Notes: generated by a model from the sequence alone, not told the origin. 64,000 bases of DNA from Sphingomonas faeni (GCF_003053745.1 NZ_QAYE01000003.1:186001-250000), one strand, 5' to 3'. Shown: positions 17,535 to 26,441, counted from the stretch's first letter. A program made the numbers and translations.

Positions 17535-20282
17535 TTACGCCGCTAGGTCGATCTCTTCTCCCGCTGCCGCAGCCAGCAACCGGCGCTCAAGCGTCCTCAG
17601 CCTGGCGGGCTGAGTGATCCTGTCGCCTGTAAGATCCGTTATGTAGAACGTATCGACCGCGCGCTCGCCATACGTCGCGACATGCGCCGAGTGGATCGTG
17701 ACCTTCGACTGGAACAGCGCGTTGGCGAGTTGGTTGAGTAGCGCCGGGCGGTCGCGTGCATTGACTTCGACCACCGTGAAGCGGTTCGACGCCTTGTTGT
17801 CGACGAGCGCATTCGGGACGATATCGAACGCCTCGGCACGGGTGCGGGGCAGGGGCTTGGCCACCAACCGGTCGGCGAGCTTGCCGCGGTTGGCGAGCGC
17901 ATCCTCAATCGCGGTCTTCAGGCGTGAAAGCTGGCCGGACTCGTCGAACGGCCGTCCGAACGGATCCTGGACGAGGAAATTGTCGACCGCCATGCCGTCG
18001 CGCGTGGTGTGAATTCGCGCATCGATGATGTTGCCGCCCGCTACGTGGATCGCGCCAGCGATGCGGTAGAACAGCCCTGGATGATCGGCCGCATAGATCG
18101 TCACCAGCGTCGCGCCGCGCCCCGGATAGACATGCGCGTCGATCGCCAGTTGCGCTTCGCCGGTATTGGCGAGGAAGCGCGCGTTGTGCGCGAGTACATC
18201 CTCGGGTTCGGCAATCCAGTATGCCTCGGGCAGCCGGTGGACGAGCGTTGCGAAGACTTCTTTGGTCCAGCCGAGTTCCCCGCGAAGATGTGCCTGCTTG
18301 GCCGCAATCCGCTCGGCGCGACCCTTTTGCTTGTGACCCAACCGAAGGACTTCCTCGGCCGATTCATAGAGGTCGCCGAGCAACTGGCGTTTCCAGCCGT
18401 TCCATACGCCCGGCCCGACGGCGCGGATGTCGACGATCGTCAGCGTGAGCAGCAGGCGGAGCCGCTCCGGGCTCTGCACTATGTCACAGAAATCGAGGAT
18501 CGTCTTGAAGTCGCTGAGGTCGCGCTTGAACGCGGTCGCCGACATCAGCAGGTGCCAGCGCACCAGCCAGGCGACGGTCTCGGTCTCGGCAGGCGTCAGG
18601 CCGAAGCGTGGGCAGAGACGCTGCGCCACCCCCGCCCCGAGGATCGAATGATCGCCGCCACGGCCCTTGGCGATGTCGTGAAGCAAGACCGCAACGTACA
18701 GCGCACGCCGCGACACGATCTGCTCGAAGATCGCGGTCGCAAGCGGATGATCTTCCTTCAACGTGCCGCTCTCTATCCGCGCGAGCAGGCCGATCGCGCG
18801 GATGGTGTGTTCGTCGACGGTGTAGTGGTGATACATGTCGAACTGCATTTGCGCGACGACGCGCGCGAAATCGGGCACGAACCGGCCGAATACGCCCGCT
18901 TCGTTCATCCAGCGCAGCACGAGTTCGGGATCGCGGGGCGAGGTCAGCACGTCGAGGAACAGCGCGTTCGCCGTCGGGCTGTTGCGGACGTCGTCGACCA
19001 GCTTGGCATCCCGCGCAGCGGCGCGCATCGCGAGCGGGTGGATCTCGACGCCGTGCTTGTCGGCGAGCTGGAAGATCTCGATCAGGCGTTCGGGATCGGC
19101 CCGGAAGAAGTCGTCGCTAGGCAGTGCGAGCCGCCCGCGATCGAGCACGAAGCCGTTGAGTTTCCGCGGAGAGCGTCGAATCGTCGGCAACCCGAAACGC
19201 CGGCCCCGCGCCGCGAACTTCTCGTCAAGATGCGCCAGGAAGACGCCGCTGAGCGTGCCGACGGTCTTGGCCTGCAGGAAGTAGAACTGCATGAACCGCT
19301 CGACCTTCGACTTTCCCGGTCGGTCGGAGAACCGCATCCGGTCCGCGATCTCGCGTTGCAGGTCGAACGTCAGCCTATCCTCGGCGCGGCCGGTGATGCT
19401 GTGGAGGTGGCAGCGCACCGCCTGGAAGAAATTGTCGGCGCGGTGGAACAGCCGGTATTCGGCCTTGGTGAACAGCCCGACCTCGACCAGTTCGGCGGCG
19501 CGTTGGACGTCGTAGATGTATTTGCCGATCCAGAACAACGCGTGGAGATCGCGCAGGCCGCCCTTGCCCTCCTTGACGTTGGGTTCGACGACGTAGCGCG
19601 TGTCGCCCATCTTGCGGTGCCGCGCGTCGCGTTCGGCGAGCTTGTCGGCGATGAAGGTGCGCGCGGTGTCGGCCTGGACTTCGGTCTTGAAGCGGTGCGA
19701 GGCCTGTTCGTAGAGTTCGGTATCGCCGCACACGTAGCGCGCTTCGAGCAACGCGGTTCGGACGGTGACGTCGCTCTTGGCCTGGCGGACCATTTCGTCG
19801 AGCGAGCGGCTGGACTGGCCGAGCTTCAGCCCGAGATCCCATAGCGCGTAGAGCATCGATTCGATTACGCGCTCGGCCCAGGGCGTCTGCTTGCCGGGTG
19901 TGAGGAAGCCGATGTCGACGTCCGAGTGCGGCGCCATTTCCGCGCGGCCGTAACCGCCGACGGCGATCAGCGTTAGGCGCTCGCCGATCGTGGGGTTGGG
20001 CAGGGGATAGAGCCGCTGCGTCGTGAAATCGAACAGGATGCGGAGCAGCGCGTCGATCAGGTACGCCTGCGCACTCGATGCTTCCAACCCGCGGGATGGG
20101 TGTTCGACGAGGCGACGTTCGACTTCTACCCGGCCTTTCTCCAGCGCTGCCTTCAGCAGCGTGGTCGCGTCACGGCGGAGCGCGGTCGGGTCGACGCCCT
20201 CCAACGCGGCGATGGTTTCGGCGACAGCGCGGCGATCGATGATCGTGCGACGGTTGGGGAGATGATCGAAGCGGCCGGACAT
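17535..20282 (-). CDS. glnD: PII uridylyltransferase/uridylyl-removing enzyme
   Basis: The 915-residue protein has the standard GlnD order. The nucleotidyltransferase domain has GGYGRAEMAPHSDVD near residue 110. An HD domain with LLHDIAKGRGGDHS lies near 540, and two ACT domains lie near 730 (VTIYAADHPGLFYRIAG) and 840 (VVEVNARDRPALLNQLAN). It uridylylates PII when glutamine is low and removes UMP when glutamine is high. Start 20282 (MSGRFDHLPNRR) was chosen; longer versions run into hom on the other strand. With glnE at the left edge, two nitrogen-control enzymes lie in this window. Confidence 0.93.
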   Translation of the reverse strand: MSGRFDHLPNRRTIIDRRAVAETIAALEGVDPTALRRDATTLLKAALEKGRVEVERRLVEHPSRGLEASSAQAYLIDALLRILFDFTTQRLYPLPNPTIGERLTLIAVGGYGRAEMAPHSDVDIGFLTPGKQTPWAERVIESMLYALWDLGLKLGQSSRSLDEMVRQAKSDVTVRTALLEARYVCGDTELYEQASHRFKTEVQADTARTFIADKLAERDARHRKMGDTRYVVEPNVKEGKGGLRDLHALFWIGKYIYDVQRAAELVEVGLFTKAEYRLFHRADNFFQAVRCHLHSITGRAEDRLTFDLQREIADRMRFSDRPGKSKVERFMQFYFLQAKTVGTLSGVFLAHLDEKFAARGRRFGLPTIRRSPRKLNGFVLDRGRLALPSDDFFRADPERLIEIFQLADKHGVEIHPLAMRAAARDAKLVDDVRNSPTANALFLDVLTSPRDPELVLRWMNEAGVFGRFVPDFARVVAQMQFDMYHHYTVDEHTIRAIGLLARIESGTLKEDHPLATAIFEQIVSRRALYVAVLLHDIAKGRGGDHSILGAGVAQRLCPRFGLTPAETETVAWLVRWHLLMSATAFKRDLSDFKTILDFCDIVQSPERLRLLLTLTIVDIRAVGPGVWNGWKRQLLGDLYESAEEVLRLGHKQKGRAERIAAKQAHLRGELGWTKEVFATLVHRLPEAYWIAEPEDVLAHNARFLANTGEAQLAIDAHVYPGRGATLVTIYAADHPGLFYRIAGAIHVAGGNIIDARIHTTRDGMAVDNFLVQDPFGRPFDESGQLSRLKTAIEDALANRGKLADRLVAKPLPRTRAEAFDIVPNALVDNKASNRFTVVEVNARDRPALLNQLANALFQSKVTIHSAHVATYGERAVDTFYITDLTGDRITQPARLRTLERRLLAAAAGEEIDLAA

Positions 20283-20373
20283 GACGGTCAGATAGGGCGC
20301 GTAACGCCGTGCGTCATCAGGATTGCGCAAAACGTCCGCGAAACGTAACCGGACGCGCGAGTGGAGGACGAAA

Positions 20374-21663
20374 ATGAGCGAACCATTGCGCGTGGCCCTT
20401 GCGGGCCTGGGGACCGTTGGCGGCGGTGTGATCCGATTGCTGGATGCGAACCGCGAGTTGATTGCACGGCGGGCAGGTCGCGAGATTGAGATCGTCGCGG
20501 TTTCCGCGCGTGATCGCGGCAAGGATCGCGGCGTCGATCTGTCGCGGTTTGCGTGGGTCGACGATACGACCGCGCTGGCAAAGCAGCCGGGGGCTGATGT
20601 CGTGGTCGAGCTGATCGGGGGATCCGACGGACCGGCGCTGACGCTCGCGCGGAGCACGCTGGGGGCGGGGCGGAGTTTCGTCACCGCGAACAAGGCGATG
20701 ATCGCGCATCACGGGCTGGAACTCGCGCAGGCAGCCGAAGGGGCAGGCGTCGCGCTGAAGTTCGAGGCGGCGGTCGCGGGCGGCATTCCGGTCATCAAGG
20801 GTCTGCGGGAAGGTGCTGCGGCGAACGAAATCGCCCGCGTTTATGGGATCCTCAACGGTACCTGCAATTTCATCCTGTCGAAGATGGAATCGGAGGGCCG
20901 CGATTTTGCCGAGGTGCTGGCAGAAGCGCAGGCGCTGGGGTTTGCCGAGTCCGATCCGAGCTTCGACATCGACGGCGTCGATGCGGCGCACAAGCTGTCG
21001 ATCCTGGCGGCAGTCGCGTTTGGCACGCAGCCCGCGTTCGATGACGTCGCGATCAGTGGCATCCGGCATCTGCTCGGCGCGGATATCGCCGAGGCGGCGG
21101 CGCTGGGGTATCGCGTGCGACTGCTCGGGCTGGCGGAAGCGGGCGCGGACGGACTGTTCCAGCGCGTCCATCCGCATCTGGTGCCAATCGATCATCCGCT
21201 GGCGCACGTCACCGGGTCGCTGAACGCGGTCGTGGCGGAGGGCAATTTCGTTGGCCGGTTGCTGTTCCAAGGCGCTGGCGCGGGCGATGGCCCGACCGCG
21301 AGTGCGGTAGTGGCCGACCTGATCGACATCGCGCGCGGCGAGTTCGGTCCGCCGTTCGCGATGCCGGTGGTCTCGCTTACCGCCGCTCCCAAGGCCGACA
21401 GCGGCGAGCGGCGGGGGCGTGCGTATCTGCGCTTCACCGTGGCGGACCGGGTTGGTGTGCTGGCGGAGATCGCGGCGGCGATGCGTGATGCGGGCGTGTC
21501 GATCGAGAGCCTGATCCAGCGCGGGGCGATCGCGGACGGCAGCGTGCTGGTGGCGATCGTGACGCATGAGAGCCCGGAGCGGTCGATCGCGCAGGCGCTT
21601 GAGAAACTTCGCGGGTCGCAGAGTCTCGTGGGGCAGCCGATGTGGATGCATATTCTGGATTGA
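20374..21663 (+). CDS. hom: Homoserine dehydrogenase
   Basis: The 429-residue protein begins MSEPLRVALAGLGTVGGGV with the NAD(P)-binding loop. It continues with the catalytic region (FVTANKAMIAHHG, GILNGTCNFILSKM, ESDPSFDIDGVDAAHKLSI) and ends with an ACT domain (VADRVGVLAEIAAAM from about residue 355). It reduces aspartate semialdehyde to homoserine for threonine, methionine and isoleucine synthesis; the ACT domain suggests threonine feedback. ATG 20374 follows GGAGGA. It is divergent from glnD. Confidence 0.95.
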   Translation: MSEPLRVALAGLGTVGGGVIRLLDANRELIARRAGREIEIVAVSARDRGKDRGVDLSRFAWVDDTTALAKQPGADVVVELIGGSDGPALTLARSTLGAGRSFVTANKAMIAHHGLELAQAAEGAGVALKFEAAVAGGIPVIKGLREGAAANEIARVYGILNGTCNFILSKMESEGRDFAEVLAEAQALGFAESDPSFDIDGVDAAHKLSILAAVAFGTQPAFDDVAISGIRHLLGADIAEAAALGYRVRLLGLAEAGADGLFQRVHPHLVPIDHPLAHVTGSLNAVVAEGNFVGRLLFQGAGAGDGPTASAVVADLIDIARGEFGPPFAMPVVSLTAAPKADSGERRGRAYLRFTVADRVGVLAEIAAAMRDAGVSIESLIQRGAIADGSVLVAIVTHESPERSIAQALEKLRGSQSLVGQPMWMHILD

Positions 21664-21720
21664 GGGAGCGGGATTGAGCGGGGCCCGGCAACCTTAGTGG
21701 TACGCCTCGCTCATCGGCGA

Positions 21721-21823
21721 CCACCCCGGCGAAGGCCGGGGCCCAATTGGAGAGGTCTCAGTAACGATACGCGCGCTTCGTTAGCGCCGTCCCCCAATTG
21801 GGCCCCGGCCTTCGCCGGGGTGG
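21721..21823. repeat. About 103-bp palindromic element, CCACCCCGGCGAAGG family (copy 1)
   Basis: Two facing arms of about 30 bases (CCACCCCGGCGAAGGCCGGG... and its complement) end in CAATTGG and enclose about 43 bases. The inner segment (AGGTCTCAGTAACGA) resembles the inner segments of the copies at 45607-45709 and 56690-56795, so the whole element is conserved as well as its arms. A fourth copy is at 29798-29901. Confidence 0.85.
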
Positions 21824-21849
21824 TGGGCAGCAAAGCTACCTCCCCCTGG

Positions 21850-21903
21850 TTTTCCCGCACAGGCGGGAGCCCAGACTGGGTTCTCGCCTTCGCGGGAAAC
21901 AAG
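21850..21903. repeat. Palindromic repeat, TTCCCGCGAAGGCGGGAG...CCAGACTGGG family
   Basis: The arms TTTCCCGCACAGGCGGGAG and TCTCGCCTTCGCGGGAAAC face each other around CCCAGACTGGG. It is related to the 57-bp element found complete at 45744-45800 and inside pyrD at 59369-59425. Together with the adjacent 103-bp element it fills most of the 299-base gap between the convergent hom gene and the small exported-protein gene. Confidence 0.75.
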
Positions 21904-21962
21904 GGAAGGGCGGTCGTGCTGAAGCGATGCGCCGCGCTACCTTACTCCACCGCCTCATTCGA

Positions 21963-22391
21963 CTAGTTCACTGAGCCGACGGGTCCGTCGAGGTCGATCG
22001 GCACGCGGCCGCGTTTGTCGGGTTTCTTAGCGAGGGCGCTTTTGATCAGTCCGACCGCGGCCTTGGCGATTGGGGCGATCGGTGGGCCGAAGCCGACCTG
22101 GCATCCTCCCTGTCGAGCTGCGCACGGTGTGTCCGACAACTCCAAGGCGCGGACGGCGGTGAGGTTGGGGTTGGACGCGACGGCATGATCGGGCGGGCCG
22201 CGATCGTCGCGCATCGGCAGGCGTGGGGTGGTCGTCGCGGATTTGCCGCAGACGACGACCTCGTTCCCGTCCTGCGTCTGCGTCGCGCAGGGGTCGACGA
22301 GGATCGAAAAGCGCTCCGGCACTGGCGGTGCCGCAGGCGCAGCGGTGGTGGCAGACGCTTGCAGCAGCGCGGACAGGATGATGGCGAACAT
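21963..22391 (-). CDS. Small exported cysteine-containing protein, function unknown
   Basis: The protein has 142 residues from ATG 22391, which is preceded by AAGGAC; the longer frame upstream overlaps the neighbouring gene. It starts with a signal-like segment (MFAIILSALLQASATTAA). The conserved part reads DPCATQTQDGNEVVVCGKS, a CX12C motif like that of the gene at 3627-3953. A second cysteine cluster (TPCAARQGGCQVGFG) follows a proline-rich middle. It is probably a periplasmic protein of a sphingomonad-specific family. It lies 10 bases after another family member on the same strand. Confidence 0.65.
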   Translation of the reverse strand: MFAIILSALLQASATTAAPAAPPVPERFSILVDPCATQTQDGNEVVVCGKSATTTPRLPMRDDRGPPDHAVASNPNLTAVRALELSDTPCAARQGGCQVGFGPPIAPIAKAAVGLIKSALAKKPDKRGRVPIDLDGPVGSVN

Positions 22392-22401
22392 AGTCAGGTC
22401 C

Positions 22402-22737
22402 TTACGGCGCGGGCTTGCGGAACGACGTGCCGCCTTCGCCGCCAACCGCCATCGTGACGCCCGCCATGCCGCCGCCGACTTGGAACGGGCTGAGATCGGC
22501 GAGCGGGGAGGTGCGATTGAGCAGGCGGGTACGCTCGTTGCGGACGCTCTCGTGCTTTGGGTCGCCCGCTTCATGGAGGACGAGCGGCACGCGGAATCGA
22601 TCGGCGGTGCGCATACCGCAGACGGTAATGTCGGTCTCGTCCGCGCTCTGGATACAGGGTTGCTCGGCAGCCATGCGGGCCCTGGCAGTTGCCATCAGCG
22701 GGTCTTCGATCAGTATCGACAGCAGCATCGCGAGCAT
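22402..22737 (-). CDS. Small exported protein with a CX11C motif, function unknown
   Basis: The protein has 111 residues from ATG 22737, which is preceded by GGGAGG five bases upstream. The N-terminus MLAMLLSILIEDPLMATARA is hydrophobic and may be a signal or anchor. The core EQPCIQSADETDITVCGMRTADRFRVP repeats the pattern of the two other family members in this window, split here as C, eleven residues, C. The C-terminal half (GGGMAGVTMAVGGEGG) is glycine-rich. It is likely co-transcribed with the gene at 21963-22391 and with the CoA-binding protein upstream. Confidence 0.6.
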   Translation of the reverse strand: MLAMLLSILIEDPLMATARARMAAEQPCIQSADETDITVCGMRTADRFRVPLVLHEAGDPKHESVRNERTRLLNRTSPLADLSPFQVGGGMAGVTMAVGGEGGTSFRKPAP

Positions 22738-22792
22738 CGGCGCCTCCCGGACAGACACGCAGACTGGCCGCGATCGTCGGGGAGGGCAAGCG

Positions 22793-23224
22793 TCATTGCT
22801 CGATCTTGGCGACCCCGAGTCGGGGAATGTCGATCGCCGGGCAGCGGTCCATCACGACCTGCAAGCCGGCGGCTTCGGCACGTGCCGCGGCCTCTTCGTT
22901 GACGACGCCGAGTTGCATCCAGACGGCCTTTGCGCCTGCTGCAATCGCCTGATCGACCGCTTCGCTGGCTGCGGCCGAGTTGCGGAAGATGTCGACGATG
23001 TCGATCGGGTCGCCGAGTTGCGACAGGTCTCGGAAGACGAACTCGCCGTGGACGTGCTCGCCGGTGATCTGCGGATTGACCGGGATCACGCGGTAGCCGT
23101 GCGCCTGAAGCTTGGCCATCACGCCGTAGGATGGGCGATCGGGGCGGTCGGAGGCGCCGATCATCGCGATCGTGCGGGCGCTTTCGAGCAAGGCCTTGAT
23201 GTCGGCATCGGCGGTCAACGGCAT
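22793..23224 (-). CDS. CoA-binding protein (YccU type)
   Basis: The 143-residue protein is a single Rossmann-like CoA-binding domain: TIAMIGASDRPDRPSYGV, VIPVNPQ, VWMQLGVVNEEAAARA and VMDRCPAIDIPR. It matches the small YccU/CoA_binding_2 family, which resembles the CoA-binding part of succinyl-CoA synthetase but lacks a catalytic domain. Its function is unknown. It is upstream of the two small secreted-protein genes and downstream of the Mrp-type ATPase gene on the same strand. Confidence 0.85.
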   Translation of the reverse strand: MPLTADADIKALLESARTIAMIGASDRPDRPSYGVMAKLQAHGYRVIPVNPQITGEHVHGEFVFRDLSQLGDPIDIVDIFRNSAAASEAVDQAIAAGAKAVWMQLGVVNEEAAARAEAAGLQVVMDRCPAIDIPRLGVAKIEQ

Positions 23225-23322
23225 CGATGCCTCCTGCGAGAAGAAACTTGGTCCGCTCGTACCGCGACTCTACGCGTCGGGTACGACCGGTAATCACACA
23301 ACGTGGATCAGGCCTGCGGGTT

Positions 23323-24273
23323 TCACAGTTTTCCGAGCCATGCGACGACCTGAGCCGCGATCGGCATGAACACCGTATCGCTGGGATCGGCAGCCGGCGG
23401 CGTTCCCGCATCGGAAGCGGTGCGGATAGAGATAGTCAGCGGGACGCGGCCGAGGAACGGGATGCCGAGTTCGCGCGCCGCCGTTTCCGCGCCGCCATTG
23501 CCGAACGGGTCCGACGCCTCGCCGCAATGCGGGCAGATATAGCCCGCCATGTTCTCGACCAGACCAATTATCGGGATGCCCGCTTTCTCGAACAGGTCGA
23601 TCGCGCGGCGGGCGTCGATCAGCGCGAGATCCTGCGGGGTCGAGACGATTACCGCGCCTGCGGGCCGGTATTTCTGGACCATCGTCAGCTGGACGTCGCC
23701 GGTGCCGGGGGGGAGATCGAGCACAAGCGTATCGGTCACGCCCCAATCCGCCTCGACCAGCTGGCCAAGCGCCCCCGCCGCCATCGGCCCACGCCAGGCG
23801 ATCGCCTTGCCCGGCTCGACGAGCTGGCCCATCGACAATAGCGGTACGCCGTACGGGGTGGGGACGGGGTCGAGCACCTTGTCCTTCGCGGTCGGTCGCG
23901 TACCCTCGACGTTCATCAGCCGGGGCTGCGACGGGCCGTAGATATCGGCGTCGACGAGCCCGACGCGGCGCCCCGCACGCGACATCGCGATGGCGAGGTT
24001 GGCAGCGAGCGTGGATTTGCCGACTCCTCCCTTGCCGCTGGCAACCGCGATCAGCCGGCGGGTCGAGCGTTCGGCGGTGACCGCGATCCGTACTTCGGTC
24101 ACGCCGGGCTGGGTCGCGGCCATCCGCACGGTCGCTTCCAGCGCATCACGCGCTTGCGGGTCGAGCCCGGTCGCATCGATGATGATGCCCGCTCGGGTCC
24201 CTTCGAGCCGGACGGTCGCCCGCTTGCCCGCTACTGCAGCAACCGCCGCCTTTACGCCTTCGATGTCGATCAT
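23323..24273 (-). CDS. Mrp/NBP35-type Fe-S carrier ATPase
   Basis: The 316-residue protein has an N-terminal DUF59-like part and a deviant Walker A loop GKGGVGKST near residue 80. It also carries DADIYGPSQPRLM and the CxxC pair in YICPHCGE that holds a bridging Fe-S cluster. Mrp/ApbC proteins bind and transfer 4Fe-4S clusters in the cytoplasm. The stop-to-start distance to the hflK gene on the other strand is short (about 70 bases between starts), so the two share a divergent promoter region. It complements erpA, nfu and suf in this window. Confidence 0.92.
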   Translation of the reverse strand: MIDIEGVKAAVAAVAGKRATVRLEGTRAGIIIDATGLDPQARDALEATVRMAATQPGVTEVRIAVTAERSTRRLIAVASGKGGVGKSTLAANLAIAMSRAGRRVGLVDADIYGPSQPRLMNVEGTRPTAKDKVLDPVPTPYGVPLLSMGQLVEPGKAIAWRGPMAAGALGQLVEADWGVTDTLVLDLPPGTGDVQLTMVQKYRPAGAVIVSTPQDLALIDARRAIDLFEKAGIPIIGLVENMAGYICPHCGEASDPFGNGGAETAARELGIPFLGRVPLTISIRTASDAGTPPAADPSDTVFMPIAAQVVAWLGKL

Positions 24274-24343
24274 CCGCGCCAGATAGGACCGCTAAGGCCG
24301 CTTGGCACTGTTTTTCCGCCAGCGCACACCTATAAAGGTTGGT

Positions 24344-25477
24344 ATGACGATCTTCTCGCGCTGGTTCCGGCGCCCCGATATCCTCGCCACCGAAACACCG
24401 AAAGGCCCCTGGGGCGGCTCGGGCGACGACGGTAACAGCGGCCCGCGCAATCCCTGGGCGCAACCTCCAGGTGGCCGCAAACCTGCCGCCAAGCCGACCG
24501 CGCTCGACGAGTTCCTGCGTAAAGCGCGCGGCTCGGGCGGCGGCGGTGGCGGCACGGGCGGCTTCGGCGGCCTGCCCTCGGGCGCTAACGCCCGCGCACT
24601 CTGGGCGATCGGCGTCGCGATCATCGCGGTCGTCTGGATCCTATTCACCTCGGTCCACCAGATCGGCCCGCAGCAGCGCGGAGTCGTCACCTATTTTGGC
24701 AAATACGCAGGCACGCTCGATCCGGGCGTTCGCCTGACGATGCCAGCACCAATCGCCGACGTGACGGTGGTCGACGTGCAGAAGATTCGCACCGACAACT
24801 TCCCCGTCGGCGATGGCGAGAACCTGACGCTGACCGGCGACCAGAACATTATCGATCTGGCGTATTCGGTCCGCTGGGATATCTCGGATCCGCGCGATTA
24901 CGTGTTCCAGCTCGCCGAGCCGAACGACACCGTCCGCGCCGCCGCCGAGAGCGCCATGCGCGCGGTGGTCGCCACGACGACGCTCGATCAGGCGATCGGC
25001 ACTGGCCGTACCGTGATCGAGCAGCGTGTCGCCGAACTCACGCAGCAGATCCTCAACGACTATAAGTCGGGCGTCCGCATCCAGGGTGTCGCGATCAAGC
25101 AGGCCGCGGCGCCCGCACGGATCGTCGAGGACTTCAACGCGGTCACCGCGGCACAGCAGGAAGCGATCGCCAACCTCAACCAGTCGCGCTCGTATGCGCA
25201 GCAGGTCGTGGCACGCGCGCAGGGCGAGGCCGCGTCGTTCGATAAGGTGTATGAGCAGTACAAGCTTGCGCCCGAAGTGACGCGTCGCCGCATGTATTAC
25301 GAGACGATGGAGGCGGTGCTCGCCAAGAGCGACAAGACGATCGTCGAGACGCCGGGCGGGGTGGTGCCGTATCTGCCGCTGTCCAACGCCAAGCGTCTGC
25401 CGAACCCCGAGGCTGTCCAGTCGACACCAGCGCCTGCCGCGGCGGCGGCTGCCCCCCAGCCTGGAGCTGCCCAGTGA
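24344..25477 (+). CDS. hflK: HflK, SPFH-family regulator of the FtsH protease
   Basis: The 377-residue protein starts with a cytoplasmic glycine/proline-rich region (PWGGSGDDGNSGPRNPWAQ, then GGGGGGTGGFGG). One transmembrane helix follows near residue 90 (LWAIGVAIIAVVWILFTSV), then a periplasmic SPFH/prohibitin domain (QRGVVTYFGKYAGTLDPGV) and a long helical part. HflK forms a large ring with HflC around FtsH and modulates its proteolysis. ATG 24344 follows AAAGG. The tail is alanine/proline-rich, and the stop overlaps the hflC GTG start. Confidence 0.93.
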   Translation: MTIFSRWFRRPDILATETPKGPWGGSGDDGNSGPRNPWAQPPGGRKPAAKPTALDEFLRKARGSGGGGGGTGGFGGLPSGANARALWAIGVAIIAVVWILFTSVHQIGPQQRGVVTYFGKYAGTLDPGVRLTMPAPIADVTVVDVQKIRTDNFPVGDGENLTLTGDQNIIDLAYSVRWDISDPRDYVFQLAEPNDTVRAAAESAMRAVVATTTLDQAIGTGRTVIEQRVAELTQQILNDYKSGVRIQGVAIKQAAAPARIVEDFNAVTAAQQEAIANLNQSRSYAQQVVARAQGEAASFDKVYEQYKLAPEVTRRRMYYETMEAVLAKSDKTIVETPGGVVPYLPLSNAKRLPNPEAVQSTPAPAAAAAAPQPGAAQ

Positions 25478-26340
25478 ACGCCGTGAGTTTCCGCAACCCG
25501 ATCCTCGCCGGGATCATCGCTTTGTTGCTGGTGATTCTCGCCGCATCGACCTTCGCGATCGTGCCCGAGACCAAGCAGGCGGTGATCCTGCGCTTCGGCC
25601 AGCCGATTCGTACGGTTAACGCATGGCAGCCTAACACGCCATTCGGCCAGACCGGTGCCGGCCTGATCGCGCGTATCCCGTTCGTCGACCGCATCGTCTG
25701 GATCGACAAGCGCGTGCAGGATTTGGAGCTGGACAACACGCTGGTGCTGTCGACCGATCAGCTACGGCTTGAGGTCGATGCCTATGCCCGTTACCGGATC
25801 GTCGATCCGCGCAAGATGCGTAACGCGGTCGGCAGCGAGGACCGGATTCCCGACCAGCTTCGCCCGATCCTCGGCTCGGCGCTGCGCAACGAACTTGGCA
25901 AGCGGCGCTTCGTCGAGTTGCTGAGCCCCGAGCGGTCCGAACTGATGGACAACATCCAGAAGGGTCTCCAGCGCGTCGCCAGCCAGTACGGCGTCGAGAT
26001 CGTCGACGTCCGTATCAAGCAGGCGAATCTTCCCGTCGGCCTGCCGCTCGAAAGCGCGCTCAAGCGCATGTCGAGCGCGCGTCAGCAGGAGGCGATCACG
26101 ATCCGTGCCGAGGGTCAGAAGCAGGCGCAGATCGTCCGTGCGCAGGCGGATGCGGATTCCGCGAAGATCTATGCCGAGAGCTTTGGCAAGGACGCTGATT
26201 TCTACGACTTCTACCGCGCGATGCAGTCGTATCGGCACACGTTCGGTGCCGACGGTGGCCCGGCACCGGAAGGATCGACTTCGATCATTCTGTCGCCGAA
26301 CAACAGTTACCTGAGGGAATTCGAGGGCCGCGGGCGTTGA
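25474..26340 (+). CDS. hflC: HflC, partner of HflK
   Basis: The 288-residue protein has an N-terminal membrane helix (ILAGIIALLLVILAASTFAIV). An SPFH domain follows (KQAVILRFGQPIRTVN, RIPFVDRIVWIDKRVQDLEL) and a C-terminal coiled region (ARQQEAITIRAEGQKQAQIVRAQADADS, split by position about 205-232). It begins with GTG in a GTGA overlap with hflK, so the two are translationally coupled, as expected for subunits of one complex. The same strand continues with degP. Confidence 0.93.
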   Translation: MNAVSFRNPILAGIIALLLVILAASTFAIVPETKQAVILRFGQPIRTVNAWQPNTPFGQTGAGLIARIPFVDRIVWIDKRVQDLELDNTLVLSTDQLRLEVDAYARYRIVDPRKMRNAVGSEDRIPDQLRPILGSALRNELGKRRFVELLSPERSELMDNIQKGLQRVASQYGVEIVDVRIKQANLPVGLPLESALKRMSSARQQEAITIRAEGQKQAQIVRAQADADSAKIYAESFGKDADFYDFYRAMQSYRHTFGADGGPAPEGSTSIILSPNNSYLREFEGRGR

Positions 26341-26441
26341 GCCTGCGGAACCTTTGAACCCCGTTCATATTCAAGCATCATTCAGGACGGTGTCCCTACG
26401 GGGTACCTGTTTCGATTGATGAAACGAGAGGACAACATCTA
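26341..26441 (+). promoter_or_regulatory. Upstream region of degP with repeated TTCA motifs
   Basis: The 101-base gap contains CCGTTCATATTCAAGCATCATTCAGG (split at 26361-26386 as three TTCA units), preceded by TTTGAAC. Clustered half-sites before a stress protease suggest a binding site for a stress or envelope regulator. A GGAAC...CGTT sigma-factor motif was considered, but its spacing is only 10 bases, too short for EcfG. Confidence 0.25.

Noticed and set aside
17398-17613. Short frames rich in SREGGNPYW or PAFAGE peptides over repeat elements
   Set aside because: These peptides arise whenever the repeats are translated. They have no conserved gene structure outside the repeats, except where the element lies in pyrD.
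18009-19844. A 611-codon plus-strand frame inside glnD
   Set aside because: It is an antisense shadow of the well-supported glnD gene caused by high GC content. It has no domain motif or ribosome binding site.
20283-20693. Longer GlnD start extending antisense to hom
   Set aside because: The extension overlaps the start of hom on the other strand and has no GlnD-like sequence. The conserved protein begins near MSGRFDHLPNRR.
26347-26365. GGAAC...CGTT upstream of degP as an EcfG general stress promoter
   Set aside because: The spacer is 10 bases; the alphaproteobacterial EcfG promoter needs about 16-17.
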